Positions 9,992 to 21,629 of a stretch of DNA of 64,000 nt are shown here, piece by piece. Source of the stretch: Adiantum capillus-veneris (taxonomy: Eukaryota > Streptophyta > Polypodiopsida > Polypodiales > Pteridaceae); contig CM043955.1 in NCBI GenBank assembly GCA_014529385.2, positions 139,489,108-139,553,107 of the forward strand, read 5' to 3'. The position numbers and the translations under genes are program-made. The notes beneath the pieces are model-generated. The model saw nothing but the letters and a program-made list of their open reading frames with translations, was not told where the DNA came from and made no database searches. How positions within the stretch are numbered: the stretch's first letter is position 1; each line of letters starts with the position of its first letter.

Positions 9992-10413
9992 AAGTAGTGC
10001 ACAAAGGAGACTGATCTGGTAAGCGCCTCAATCTCCATAGGAGGGGCAGCTAGCTCTGCTCGAATGACAGCGTGGGGTACGGAGGCCTTGGCTCTGATCA
10101 ATCGAGAGATCATAGATACCAAGGGCCTCTCCATACGTCTCCAACCATCTTGGCCTACAGAAGGTCCCCATATCTGCACCGCATGCAACCTAGCTGAGGC
10201 TACTAAAGTATCAAAGAGCCATAACTTTGTCCGAGGTTCTTGGAACTGAACCTGCAAACACATCCTCTCCAAGCCTCCCAAGGCCGCATAAGCTCTAGTC
10301 GGTCTAGTCTCTGCTGCTCTCCCCCAAGAAAACCTCGGCCCAATGAAGACAACCCTAGGGTAAGTGTATGCATCTGCATACTCTACAATCTTCTGACCAT
10401 ATGTGAAAGTTGG
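9992..10413 (-). mobile_element. LINE fragment, RT thumb region
   Basis: On the minus strand about 140 codons are open (within 9967-10461) with the family segments TFTYGQKIVEYADAYTY, LWLFDTLVASA and SMISRLIRAKASVPHA, found in every LINE copy here just downstream of the YADD box. Left end abuts the cut LTR of element 2; right end stops at the start of LTR B within the sequence that normally continues to NTTPQW. There is no catalytic motif in this piece. Confidence 0.8.
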
Positions 10414-11807
10414 TGTCACGAGGACGTGGCAACTGTTAACTATGTCACAAGGACGTGGCAATTGCTAACCTTAGTTGTTGGTTTCTTTCCAATGATTTTT
10501 GTTTTATTTTTGAGATCTTCTTTTTGAAGTTGCAAATCGTCGGACATTGTATGGCCAATGTGAACGGTAGTTTCACCCGCAAACGGGAAGTTGGCCGGCA
10601 CTGGAATTCGTATAGTAAGAGGATGTCTAGGCTCAGTCCAAGGTCATGTAGGTCCCCCCCATCGCACTTAGCAAGTTGGTGGATACTAGGAAGTGAACTC
10701 AATAAAGGCATAGAATCAACGTGGGATCACCAACAGAAAGTATCCGACAGTTGGGCCACATTGCACTTTTGGATGCGGTCCCAATGAGGACAGATGGTCA
10801 GAAGACCAGTGGAAGCCCAACGGAAGCATCTCCTAAAAATAAGGGAATTGCTTTTTTGGGCCGTGAAATGTGTTCGCGTCATTACCTTTGGAATGACAAG
10901 GGGAACATTTTACAACTCTGCCGCGAAGTCAACTGGCAACCGGTCGGGAGATTTTTAGGCGGCAACCCCGAAACGGGAAAATGCTTGTAATCATGCCAAG
11001 TGGCACATTTTAGTGCACTTTCCTCTTGCAAGAGAAGGTAGCGCTGAATTATAAGCTGGGAGACACATTTTGAAAGTTCTGGTCACAGGTTAAGAGCTAT
11101 GGAGTGCTTTCTTTCCACTCTATGTACAGTATGGTGCTAGGAGTGATGCCCTGCACACTACACACTGCCCTCTCTGTCTCCCCTACATGCAGTTATGTGA
11201 TGCCCCACAAGAGGGCTCTTCATTTGAGTGACGTACAGCTGTGTGGTTTCATGCTTTTGTGCTGAGGCAAGAGCCTCCTTGAGCAGGAACAAGAGTAGCT
11301 AACTACTACTCCAAAAGCAGGCACCGTTGACGGTAATAACCTCACCAAACAGGTGCGTTTTCAGCGCTGTGTATGCGTTGTAATTTGACTGTTTTTCAGC
11401 CATACAGATGTCAGAACCATTGGGAACAATGCCCCACTGATAGAGGAAAGTTCGGGGACTGTTTAGGGCTGATAACAGGGCAAAAACCAGTAAATACAAA
11501 GTGCTGAATTTACTGTTTTTGGGCAGGAATCACAGGGTTTATGCCAGTGGAAGTGAGGTCCAGCAAGGGAATTGGTTTCGCACAAGTTTTGGGGCTGTTG
11601 TGCTGCCGAAATTTGGCCAAAACAGGTGGTATCTAGCTCGATACAGCTAAAGAATTCCCAAGAATCTACTTTGTAATTTACCCTCTGTAAGTATAAAGAA
11701 ATACCGAAAGGGGCGCCAATTTTGGGGCCTACAGGTTGTCGGCGTCTGCTCGGGGCATTCTAGCTTCCGAGCCGTGTGTGTACTTAAGTGTTAATTCCCG
11801 TCGCAGG
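10414..11807 (+). repeat. LTR B, second copy of LTR A (solo or truncated)
   Basis: It begins TGTCACGAGGACGTGG exactly where LINE sequence stops, with a 29-base near-duplicate of its own start at 10443. It tracks LTR A in order: the T-rich start, the block from 10822 (AAGCATCTCCTAAAA), the TGCCCCACA/GGGCTCTTCATTTGA block near 11200, and ACCGAAAGGGGCGCC near 11705. No primer site or coding sequence follows, so it is probably a solo LTR. The right end near GTCGCA is approximate. Confidence 0.55.
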
Positions 11808-12060
11808 TTCCTTTTGCAAAGTACTCTCTCTCTCTCTCCCCCAATACTGCTGCTCCTCCCATTCCCGCTTTTTACGGCGGGTGAGAGATTGCATCTGGCG
11901 CTGAGCCTGGCGGTGTGTGAGTACCCCGCGGGCCTCATCCTCTCTGAGCTGACGTCGTAATCCTCTGCTATGTGGCTGTGTGAGTGGGGTGGGTGTGTGT
12001 GACAAATGGGAGGTGAGTGTGAAAGTGAGGAAAGCGCCGATAGGACGTCTCCCGACACTG
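11808..12060 (-). pseudogene. Inverted LINE scrap, endonuclease-RT linker
   Basis: The minus-strand frame reads THRQAQ...LTRRKKREWEEQ, which aligns with the THRQSRI...LLRQKKRAYLSQLE linker of the LINE copy at 50135-50857. It lies next to a plus-strand LINE copy, so this junction is inverted. Low sequence identity suggests an older or different subfamily, perhaps that of the 12130-14974 copy. Confidence 0.45.
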
Positions 12061-12247
12061 AAAGATCGGAGAAGCTGGGCCCCTAGAAGACTCCCAAGAA
12101 TGTAGTTGAAAGTACTCTCTCCCCCCCGTGAGGGACCCGGACACATGGTACCGCTATGCAGAGGACCTTTAACAGATACCAGGACAGCCACCGATACCCC
12201 TGCCACAGGGACCACGCCCCACCACTTCGTCCTTCTTCACATCAGAG

Positions 12248-13333
12248 ATGGTAGCTCGAGCCATCCGGCATCTACAGCATGGTAGAGCTCGAGACCAGCC
12301 CGAGCTACAGGCCGAGCATCTGATTTATGGGAGAGAGACCTTGGCACCTTTCATAGCTCATCTCTTTAACCGCGCACTTGTGGAGGGATTTCCAGACTCG
12401 TGGACACAGCACATCATTGTACCTATACACAAGTCTGGAGACACCATGGATCCCAACACATACAAGACTATTATGATTGGCCACATGTTGGCCAAGCTCT
12501 ATGGCGCGGTTTTAGAGGAGGAGCTTAGCACCAGAGCAGAGGCAGCAGGCATCCGATCTGCAGGACAGGCTAGGTTCCGCCGCACATACTCTACCATCGA
12601 TCATATCTTCACGCTACGCTGCTTGATCGACCAAGCACGAGTGAGGAAGAGGAGGCTTTACTGTTGCTTTGTGGACTTTCGCAAAGCATTTGATACGGTG
12701 CCACGTGAGCGACTCTTCAGGCGACTACTCTCACTTGGGCTTGAGGAGGACATGATATGGGGCATATATACACTTTATGAGCAGGTATGTGGGCGAGTAC
12801 GATGTCCAGGAGGCACTACAGAGACCTTGTTTAGCACCATTGGTGTGAAACAAGGATGTCCACTCTCCCCTACACTCTTTGAGCTCTACATTGATGAGAT
12901 AGTGGATTTTATTCAGCATAGAGGAGGTGATGGGGTGGAGATGGGTGGCACCACAGTCCATATACTATTATATGCCGATGATATTGTACTCATATCAGAG
13001 TCAACAGAGGGGCTACGTCAGCATCTACTTGGGCTTGATGACTTTTGTGCGCAGCGAGGGCTCTCAGTGAACCTTGGGAAAATCAAGGTTCTCATCTTTC
13101 ATACATCAGCACGGATCAGACGAGAGAGCTCTTTCACAGCAGCAGGGGGCAGTATCGAGGTTGTGGGCTCATATGTCTACTTGGGGGTGACTTTTACCAC
13201 GGCATCAGGGGCCTTTTCCATGACACAGGCAGCCAGAGACAGACTGACCAGGGGGTACTCCGCACTTGCACAGATGGAGAGACTGCCACCAGGCACACTT
13301 TCAGGAGCCCCGTACGAAGGGGTGGTTTTTTGA
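12248..13333 (+). CDS. Reverse transcriptase domain of a LINE ORF2 (partial)
   Basis: 361 codons from the first ATG; the real frame extends further upstream, so this start is only the first methionine after a stop. RT motifs appear in order: HIIVPIHKSGD (about residue 57), FVDFRKAFDTV (near 141), VKQGCPLSPTLF (near 200), LLYADDIVLIS with YADD at residues 242-245 (12971-12982), and GLSVNLGKIKV (near 275). The catalytic aspartates are intact. The frame ends in a shift near 13320. Role by family: target-primed reverse transcription in the nucleus. Probably inactive because the C-terminal part is out of frame. Confidence 0.85.
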   Translation: MVARAIRHLQHGRARDQPELQAEHLIYGRETLAPFIAHLFNRALVEGFPDSWTQHIIVPIHKSGDTMDPNTYKTIMIGHMLAKLYGAVLEEELSTRAEAAGIRSAGQARFRRTYSTIDHIFTLRCLIDQARVRKRRLYCCFVDFRKAFDTVPRERLFRRLLSLGLEEDMIWGIYTLYEQVCGRVRCPGGTTETLFSTIGVKQGCPLSPTLFELYIDEIVDFIQHRGGDGVEMGGTTVHILLYADDIVLISESTEGLRQHLLGLDDFCAQRGLSVNLGKIKVLIFHTSARIRRESSFTAAGGSIEVVGSYVYLGVTFTTASGAFSMTQAARDRLTRGYSALAQMERLPPGTLSGAPYEGVVF

Positions 13334-13607
13334 CACTTTGGTTACACTGGCTCTTATGTATGGGGCAGCCATATGGGGACCTGGCTTGGCAGACTCGATC
13401 TGGCCTTTGATAGAGCGCCCATAGGTACTGATGATCTCCAGGATGATACGCAGCAAGCCGTCCGTTCCACATGATATAGTCAGAGCAGAGCTAGCAGTCC
13501 CACCTATGCTAGTAGAGGCACTGTTTCAGACGGTTTGCTTGTTACATAGATTACAGAGTATGGATAGGGACCGCATTGCCTATTGAGCACGACAGGCATC
13601 ACAATCT
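13334..13607 (+). pseudogene. Frame-shifted RT-to-C-terminal junction of the same LINE
   Basis: The thumb region is present but scattered over several frames with stops at 13333, 13473, 13551 and 13585. DNA similarity to other copies resumes at GCAGAGCTAGCAGTCCCACC (about 13486). Confidence 0.55.
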
Positions 13608-14525
13608 ATGGCACTGGCAGGAGATGCCTCTTCTTGGTATGCACAGACCAACGAGTGGTTCACTAGACATGGGCTTGATATAGATCGACTACCACCCCTC
13701 CAGTATGACATCCATGCACCTACTTATACTCTCACTCATCAGGAGAGGAATAGGATCATCAGGCAGGAGATTTCACATATTTACATTGAGAGCACATGGA
13801 TCAGCCCCAGGCAGCCACTACCGACGAAAATGCTCCACTACCATGAGCATTTTCTCCAGATATCAGATCAGGGCTTCATAGACACCCCTCAATATATGAA
13901 GCAGTACATGCCACATCACCTACGGGTAGCCATTGGCCAGCTCCGAGTCTCATCACACCAGCTTGAGATTGAGCAAGGCAGAGCCAGAGACACACCACGA
14001 GAGAACCGGACTTGTCCAATGTGTCAGACAGAGGTGGAGACGGAGGAGCACTTCATGCTACGATGCCCAGCTTACTCAGAGCTTAGACAAAGATTTGGGA
14101 TTGAGGGCACTCTCCAGACATGCATGAGGAGGAGAGACCAGACTCATGTGGGCCATTTCATCATAGGAGCACTCCACATACGTGAGGAGTCTACACGACC
14201 ACGACCACATGACACTGGAGGTGTTCAGCAGACGATCACTCAGTTTTTCCACAGAATGACTTCAGGGGATCCCACACCGCCGCCGCCGACTGGGCTGACA
14301 CTCGAGCAGGCAGAGGCACAACGAGCACGACGCCGACCTCGGGAGTCAGGATACCGACGGCCCCATCTATACCAGCAAGATATACTGAGGATCCGTACAC
14401 TTCATGAGCAGCAACTGAAGAGGGCCCGCTCCACCACACATTGGAGCACCCACTTACATCGGGTTTTTCAGCCCCTCCCCCCCATGTACCACTTTTTATA
14501 CCCATCACCCATTACACACTACTAG
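13608..14525 (+). CDS. LINE ORF2 C-terminal CCHC domain (partial)
   Basis: 305 codons. A conserved region shared with all copies runs SSWYAQTNEWF...RLPPLQYD, then RVAIGQLRVSSHQLEIE (about residue 106). The zinc cluster CPMCQTEVETEEHFMLRC follows at about residues 136-153 (C-x2-C-x10-H-x4-C spacing). The tail has a TQFFHRM motif and a long Arg-rich stretch. Such C-terminal CCHC modules in LINEs are thought to bind RNA or DNA. The start given is the first methionine; it belonged to the same ORF2 as 12248-13333. Confidence 0.75.
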   Translation: MALAGDASSWYAQTNEWFTRHGLDIDRLPPLQYDIHAPTYTLTHQERNRIIRQEISHIYIESTWISPRQPLPTKMLHYHEHFLQISDQGFIDTPQYMKQYMPHHLRVAIGQLRVSSHQLEIEQGRARDTPRENRTCPMCQTEVETEEHFMLRCPAYSELRQRFGIEGTLQTCMRRRDQTHVGHFIIGALHIREESTRPRPHDTGGVQQTITQFFHRMTSGDPTPPPPTGLTLEQAEAQRARRRPRESGYRRPHLYQQDILRIRTLHEQQLKRARSTTHWSTHLHRVFQPLPPMYHFLYPSPITHY

Positions 14526-14792
14526 CCAGCTCTGATACGGGTATGCCCTCACACTTTTACTTTCACTCAGCACGAGGTAGTCATTTTCTGCTGTGACAGA
14601 GCTACATCCACAGCCATATATTCATATGCTCAGTATCTGCGGTGCCAGAGCCATATATACCCATACCACCACACATTACCATCATACCACCACACTGCAC
14701 ATCCCGCTTCTAGATTAGCTTTCATTTCAACATTTTATTTTCAGTATTTTCTTTTCCGGACACCCGAACTACCACTAGATGTACATTGATTT

Positions 14793-15039
<247 letters not shown>

Positions 15040-16615
15040 TGCCGATCTACTGATCCATTGTGGTGTGGTGTTAAACACTATAACCTTGGTTTTACCAAGG
15101 TTTACAGACGATCCACTATCCTCTGCAAAACTGTGTAATGCATCCAACTGTCGCTGCATACCTTTTGGTGAGTCAGAGATCAACACAATATCATCAGTAT
15201 ATAACAACAATGGGATCCACGTCCCTACCAGCTGGGCACCTCTATCACCCTCTCTGTCAATGTAATTAGACACCTCATCAACATACATACCAAATAGAGT
15301 AGGAGACGATGGGAAACCCTGTTTCACCCCAATGGTGGAGTGAATTAAATCAGATATCCCCTCCGGGGTGCATACATGTCCCATCACTCATCTGTATGGA
15401 GCCATAATCCCCCAAATCAACACTATGGGCACCCCCATCTCCTGTAGTCTGCGCATCAATCGAGCTCTCGGTACCATGTCAAATGATTTGCGAAAATCCA
15501 CAAAGCTACAATAAATCCGTCTCCCATGTGACCTGCCCTCCTCATTGATGGCTCTGAGTATCAGAATATGATCGAAAGTGGAGAAACCCCTCCTAAAACT
15601 GGCTTGGCCCTTTGCTCGTACACCCTCACCCTCTGCCCAATTACTCTACTGCTGCTCAAGAATGGAAGCATACATCCGTGCCAATGTGTGCCCAACCATA
15701 ATAGTCTGGTAATTCCCACGCTCTGTAGGATCACCTGCCTTGAAGATAGGCACAATAGTAGACAACCTCCAAGTCTCAGGTAACCCCTCACACATGGCAC
15801 AATTGAACAACACTGCAAGAACCTCTGTCAACATATCTCTAGCATGTATAAAGTGCTTTGCTGGTTCTCATCTTGTCAGTGGCTCTCTTTACCATCTTAG
15901 TGGCAAAGAAGGTGTTGGTAGGTGGGCATGGCTCTGTAGGATCTGGAAGGGGGTCCTGTCCAAGAATTGTATATAACGATGTCGCATACTGGCCCCACAC
16001 ATCGGGAGAAGTAATCACTGGGGGAGGGGAGTGCTCATGAAAGAATTGCCATGCCTCTCCTTAGTCTCTACTCAAGAGCAGCTGACACAAGTCTTGCTCC
16101 ATCTGGGCCAAATAAGCTCGTTTCTTCCGTCGCACAAGGCGCCGAGAAGCAATCCGAGATTGTCTATAAGTGATGACTCCTAAAAGAAGACCTCTTTGGA
16201 GCTGGGCTCTCATCTCTGTGCACTCCTCATCATATCAACTATTCCGGGGCATGCTCCCAAAAGGTCGCCTCTGACTTGGCTGAGTGTGTGGGTATGTCTC
16301 TGATGCTGCAGCATGCAATGTCTTAGTCAATAAAGTGGTGCACTCCTCCACTGAGAGACCAGGACTAGCAATGCAAAGACGGCTATAGATCTCCTTTGTA
16401 TAAGCCGAGTCAGTCTCTGGTGTAAATGTATAACGGGTATGTCACCTGCCTCTTGATGTCCGGGCTGTACAATACTGAAATGAAACGGACAATATCAAAA
16501 GAGCATGATCCACTGCTACACCCACTGGTCTCGCTCCCACTATGAAATCTTAAATACGAGGAATAAAGCTCGGCTATACCATAACATAGTCCACTGTACT
16601 CGCCCCGTGTCTATG

Positions 16616-16616
<1 letters not shown>
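15040..16616 (-). mobile_element. LINE copy Y, truncated at both ends
   Basis: Read on the minus strand it begins directly after a CT tract (GA on the plus strand) within the endonuclease C-terminus (TGGACTATGTTATGG segment). It runs through the linker and RT and stops just after the NTTPQW segment at about 15043. Open pieces are 15834-15646 (STIVPIFKAGDPTERGNY, TLARMYASILE) and 15387-15040 (IGVKQGFPSSPTLF, LGKTKVIVFNTTPQW). The active-site box reads YTDD (15190-15201). Several stops and shifts break the frame. The 3' end, including tail and hairpin, is lost. Confidence 0.8.
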
Positions 16617-16665
<49 letters not shown>

Positions 16666-16700
16666 AACGTCTATAAAAGGCCGAAGTCGGCCTATGAGAC
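16617..16700 (-). repeat. CT tail and hairpin of LINE copy X (minus strand)
   Basis: Plus strand shows 43 bases of GA at 16617-16659. On the minus strand this is a CT tract that follows a hairpin at 16700-16669 (GTCT/AGAC outer, AGGCCG/CGGCCT inner). LINE copy Y begins right after the tract. Confidence 0.85.
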
Positions 16701-18090
16701 ATATCAAAGTACATGAGGTGGGTGTCCTCTGTGTATCCGTAAAGGATAAAAGGTACAAAAGTAAAAGTGACTATCCTGTATGATGACTAAGGGAGGAAAG
16801 TGATACAAGGGTGGGGATGGAGCTCCAAAACTGGGGAAAAGATGTAATCCTATATGCTGGGGTAGAATGTACAATCATAAGATGAAATGTTATCCTATCT
16901 CTAGCTCCATCCAGTACCATAAACTGGGTGTAGTACAGGATGCATGGGCGGGTAGGGTGTGAGCAGTCCTCGTAAAATGGCTGCAGGATCTACAAAATCC
17001 CGAAGGCATCTCTCCTCCAAGGATCTATGGTAGTGCTCCTGGATCTCCTGGATCTCGCTCTGGTGTAGGCGAGGTGCCCTACGTCCATGGGTACATGGGC
17101 GTCTGCGAGCTCGGACCTCCTCAGCTTACTGTGGAGTCACTCCTCTCTGGATGGTCGGAGGTGGTGGAGCTGCTATGGTCCTCTGAAAAAAGTTTGTGAG
17201 CCGTGTCTGGCGCTCATCTCTCCCAGCTGATGCTACCTGGAGGAGGGAGTCCCGATGCTGCTGTATCTCGAGGAGAAAGCGGCCGAATTGTCGCTGTTCT
17301 CTGGACTCAAAAAGCTGATGTAGAGTGGGCAGATCTGCAAACAAGGTCGGGTATCTGCCTCTGATCTCCTCATGTGCTCTACATCTGCAAACATAGTGCT
17401 CCTCGCTCTCAATCTCTGCTATGCAAAGTCTGCATATCCTCTCTGCTCTGGGGACATGTGTAGCTCGTCCTGCCTCAATCTCTAACTGGTCTGACGACAC
17501 TCTGAGCTGTCCGATGGCGACCCGTGCTCTATGTGGCATGTAGATATCCATGTATCTCGATCTCTGGATGAACCCATCTCCTAGGATAGTCAGGAAGTGA
17601 TCTCTGTAGTACTGCCTCTTCGTGGGGAGAGGCTCTCTGGGTGTGATCCATGTCTCCCTAACGTAGAGCTGCCAGAGGTCCTATCTGAGAAGCTGCCAGA
17701 GGTCCTATCTGAGAACACGATTCCTCTCAGTATGTGAGAGGCGTATATGAGGAGAGTCAGGATCATACTGAAAAGGAGGCAAGTGTATGATGTCCAAACC
17801 ATGGGATGTAAACCACTCTGTGACCTATGAGTCTGTCTGGTGGGGCTCTCGCATGCGCTGAATGAGACAGATCGTCTGAAAAAGGGCCTCTACTAGCATC
17901 GGTGGTGTTACTAACTCTGCTCTGATGATGTCATGTGGTACTAAGGGTTTGCTATGGAGCAAACGAGAGATCATAATGATCTGTGGGTGCTCTATTTGTG
18001 TCCATAGAGATGCTGAGAGTCCTGGTGCCCATACTGCCGCAACATACATAATGGCAGGTGTGACTAGAGTGTCAAAGAGCCCGCACTAGA
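16701..18090 (-). mobile_element. LINE copy X, 5'-truncated, C-terminal part
   Basis: Minus-strand frames 18049-17825 (YVAAVWAPGLSASLW, IIMISRLLHSKPLVPHDIIRAEL) and 17551-17126 carry the RT thumb and the C-terminal CCHC. The latter has RVAIGQLRVSSDQLEIE and CRLCIAEIESEEHYVCRC, then TNFFQR. Between them the frame is broken and a 20-base segment (CAGAGGTCCTATCTGAGAA) is tandemly duplicated near 17665-17710. It belongs with the divergent subfamily of the 12130-14974 copy judging by its hairpin and protein sequence. Confidence 0.8.
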
Positions 18091-18546
18091 CACAACACAT
18101 CTAGCACTAGTACAAATCGACAGTCACATCACATGACAAATCACATACAAATTCATTCCAAATCTCAAACCATGACCTATTGGCAACGTATTTAGTAATC
18201 GCATTTAGATCCATTCCGGGCCTCACTGATCCGCGATTAACTAATCCTTATTGCGATCATGTCTATAGAGATTTATGAGACCGAAATGCTTCATTTCGTT
18301 TTTCAGTTCCTGCACTCAAACAAGTCAAGTACAAATCAATCATATTCATTTTTGGGAATTCTCGTCATAAAGTCATTCAGCAGAATACTGGTCAATCTAT
18401 TAGTATCCCTGAAACCCAAAGGGGACATTAGTGACTTTATTCCAAATCGAGGTAATCCATTGACAAAGGAGCGGAGTGACTCCCCTCCGTGCAAACCCGC
18501 TGCACTAGATTCACCCTTGATGAATTCGTGGTTCTATCGGAGTAGA
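18091..18546. other. Unassigned sequence downstream of the gypsy remnant
   Basis: Contains no recognised frame. On the minus strand, 18530-18475 looks like the end of a gypsy pol gene with a purine-rich GGAGGGGAG near 18480-18492, a possible polypurine tract. An LTR should follow, but I cannot define one. Confidence 0.35.
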
Positions 18547-19008
18547 CTATGCTAAACGGAATGCTTCAATGTAAATTTCCAAAATCTGAGGAGTGTCTGC
18601 TAGGTCGTCCTCCTCCATCCACTTCGCATCCAATGCAGGATAGTTCTTGAATTTAACCAAGAAACGCCTAATCGCTTTACCTTTTATTTTTCTGTCCTTG
18701 TGTGCCAAAATCTGTTCTGGAACGAGTATCTCCTCGCTTTCCTCCACTTTGGTTTACTCATCAGGCTCCCCGTCATCAGACAGATCGTCTTTAGAAGGCT
18801 TCAATAGACTCACATGAAATGCATAGTGAATCTTCCAAGTATCGGGCAGCTTGAGTCTAAAGGAGACATCATTTATCTTGTCTTTTATTTGGAAAGGGCC
18901 ATAATACCTCATGCTAAGCTTTGGAAAAAGCCGCTCCTTTCCCTTTCGTTTTCTTAGGCGTGCCTTCTGAAAATGGAAGAGCACCCAATCGTCATCCTTT
19001 AATTTCAA
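18547..19008 (-). pseudogene. Gypsy integrase C-terminus and chromodomain
   Basis: The 19008-18754 frame reads [12 protein letters not shown]...RLKLPD and [11 protein letters not shown], the conserved integrase C-terminal region. It is followed after a TAA by 18747-18547, with FLVKFKNYPALDAKWMEEDDL, a chromodomain core (usual form LVKWxGxxxxxATWE). Chromodomains direct integration to particular chromatin. The two pieces are in adjacent frames separated by a stop. Confidence 0.8.
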
Positions 19009-19579
19009 ATCGCGACGATGTCAATTTGTTGTTTCTTATATCGTTCTTGAGATTTCTCTAAAGCCTCCCGGACCTTTGCAAAAACAGTGTCCAAGTCCCT
19101 CGTAAAAGAATTTTAACCACGTCGCATGTGTTTCTCTGCGTAACAATATAGTAGATCACCATGCCTGCACCATTCTTTTCAAGTAAGATGCCACCTTTCA
19201 CTCCTTGGAATGTTCTGAGAACCAAGCTCCAGAGAAGGTGATGTCAAACTGTTGTTCAAACTCAAGGGCTCGATGGGTGTCTTGGTAGCCTGAAAAATGT
19301 CTGGAACTTGACGGTCTACCTCCCTTCCTTGGACTCCTTGGTTTTCATGTTGATTTGGTCATTGTCAAAAGAGGACGAGCTCTCCTCCTCTGAACTGCTA
19401 GGTGGCCTTCCATGCCCTCTAGACTTTTTCAAAAATCTACTTCAAACAAATCTTGTCTTTCTTGTGTGTCGTTGTAGGCAAACTCCACCAAGGGCAAATA
19501 CTTTTTCCCATTCAGTCTTCTGATCCGATCGCCGTCCAAACAACTAGTAGACTAGGGATCGTTGTCCAAAACAATGGAC

Positions 19580-19972
19580 TCAGACGTGCCTTTTTTTTTC
19601 GGACAATTTTGCCAAAGGATCGAGCTTAATTGTCTTCTTTACTGCAGAGCAATGAGCCTGCTTACTGAATCTGTTGATGACTGTCCAGAGGCCATCATGC
19701 CTACTGTGTGTCTTCGGGAGATCAAAGATGAAATCCATTGCAATACTTTCCCAGGGGCGGGTGGGAATGGGTAAAGGCTGTAGTAATCCCTGTGCCTTAT
19801 GCCTGTCAAACTTGACCTTCTGGCATACTAAACAACTGCGTACAAAGTTGTCCACATCTTTCTTGAGTCTCGGCCAAAAAAAGTAACGCTCCACACATTT
19901 CAAGGTGGTGTCGATGCCGCGGTGACCTATAAAAGGTGGACAATGGCACTCTGTCAGAACCTTTTCCCTCAA
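19580..19972 (-). pseudogene. Gypsy integrase zinc region and start of core
   Basis: 130 codons with the HHCC finger: His in TECHCPPFIGHRG, and CLVCQ about 35 residues later. YFFWPRLKKDVDNFVRSC lies between them. The core begins PWESIAMDFIFDLPKT, containing the first catalytic aspartate. A T-rich run near 19590-19598 coincides with the loss of frame. The remainder of the core (19020-19580) survives only as fragments. Confidence 0.8.
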
Positions 19973-19975
19973 CGG

Positions 19976-21110
19976 CTATGTGACGCACAACATCGTTTTC
20001 TTCATCAAGTAGCCATCCCCTATGGAATATCCCACTACTACCTTCCCATTCTGTATTCTAGGGAATACATCGGAAAAATCCGGATCTATGGCGTACTGAT
20101 CAACCATGTCCTCGAAGCTTCTATGATGAATTGCAAAAATAGCCAAGACTAACGGCTTCCGAAACAAAGCATCTGCCACCAGGTTTTTTTGTCCCTGAAC
20201 ATGGACAATCTGGAAGTGAACTGTGACAAGATGTTAGCCCACTGCATCCGCTTTTCCGAAAGCTGCTTTTGTGACAAGAAGTAGCGTAAACTTTGATGAT
20301 CAGTAAAAACCGTAAAATGGGCTCCGCGTAGGTAATGTCGCCACCGAGTAAGAGCATGGATTAGTGCCAAAAGCTCTTTCTCATCAATCTATGCTGTCAA
20401 TTCTGGCCTGGAAAACAATCGGCATTTGAAGGCAATCACATGGCCTTCTTGCATTAAGACTGCTCCCACACTACGACCCCAAGCATCACAATATACTTCA
20501 AATGACTTTTGCAAATCCGGCAAAGTCAATATTGGTCCAGTAGTCAATTTCTCTTTCAGTGTCTGAAAGGCAGTCACCTCTGTGGGTCCCACGAGAAAGG
20601 GACTCCTTTCTGTGTCAGAATGTGCAAAGGGGAAGCTACCTCTGCAAACTTTCGAATGAACCGCTGGTAGTAAGAACACAAGCCCAAGAAGCTTCTAGCT
20701 TCATGAACATTCTTCAGATCGGGCCAATCGCGGATAGTTTCAATCTTGGCCGGGTCCATTTGTACTCCTACTGCTAAGACGATGTGTCCCAGAAAGTGCA
20801 TCTCTGGCAAGTAAAAAAATTCACTCTTTTTCATATTTGTAAGCAAGGTATGCTTCCTCAGTGTTTGGAAAACCCACAAATGATGGGTACGCTCTGAAAA
20901 TCCAAAAAGTGGTCCTGAAAGCTGTCCTGTAGACGTCTCCAGGAGCAATACAAATCTAATGATAACCACTCTTCATATCAATTCGGCAACTAGAATTCTG
21001 AAATCTGTGGAGTATATCATCGATCCTCGTAAGGTGCAAATCTGTTCTGGTTCATTGGTTCTTTATTTTGGCCTTGGCTAACTCAGTAAGGTGGCCGATT
21101 CGGTGGTGTA
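19976..21110 (-). pseudogene. Gypsy reverse transcriptase and RNase H, catalytic palm deleted
   Basis: Near 21110-20980 the minus strand carries IPGSTPPNRPPY and IDMKSGYH, the N-terminal RT motifs. The sequence then jumps to FQTLRKHTLLTNMKKSEF and FLGLCSYYQRFIRKFA (20969-20574), skipping the YLDD box. RNase H follows: FEVYCDAWGRSVGAVLMQEG, and FTDHQSLRYFLSQKQLSE with MQWANILSQF (20370-20149). At least four frame changes. The deletion alone would abolish RT activity. Confidence 0.8.
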
Positions 21111-21308
21111 CTACCAGGAATCAATCATGTGATCTTCAAGGAGGCAACTCGCCTTGTACGCCTTCAGAGAAACAATCAACTCTTATTGCAGAAAAACTTG
21201 TCGGTCTTTTTCGAGGTCAAACATATTCGACCTTCAATCATCATTCAGTTCTCTCAAGAAAATCGAGTAAAGAAACTGAATTTTATCAAGTACATTCTCT
21301 CTTGCCCT

Positions 21309-21629
21309 TCATGTGTCAAAAGTCGCTTTCTTAGCCCGATAGTCAGTCACGGCGTTGTTCTTGTGGTACCAAGGGATTTCTAGGAGGACGTCAAAACCTT
21401 GCAAGGGCATTACGTAGAAGTCCTCGTGCCCTAAATACCCTTGACATTGCAAACGAAGTTTGCAAATGATCGGTGTAATGGCAACATCCAGTCCAGGTGC
21501 CACTAGAACTGCATCTGCTTGTGGCCTCAGCCTGTCGGGCGTAATTCCAGGTCGAGCCGCCAATTCAAGTGAAAAGAAGTTGACCTTGGCTCCTCCATCA
21601 AAGAAAACGAGGGCTTCTTGATCTTTCAC
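21309..21629 (-). pseudogene. Gypsy protease domain
   Basis: The frame reads LVFFDGGAKVNFFSLELA, matching the D-x-G-A active-site loop of retropepsins with Gly at the second position, and ends with FDVLLEIPWYHKNNAVTD (usual form VILGMDWL). It lies upstream of RT on the minus strand as expected. Confidence 0.7.

Noticed and set aside
10414-11807. LTR A and LTR B as the two ends of one 11-kb element
   Set aside because: Both have the same orientation, but LTR A follows a polypurine tract as a 3' LTR. The interval between them holds other complete or truncated elements, and no primer site follows LTR A.
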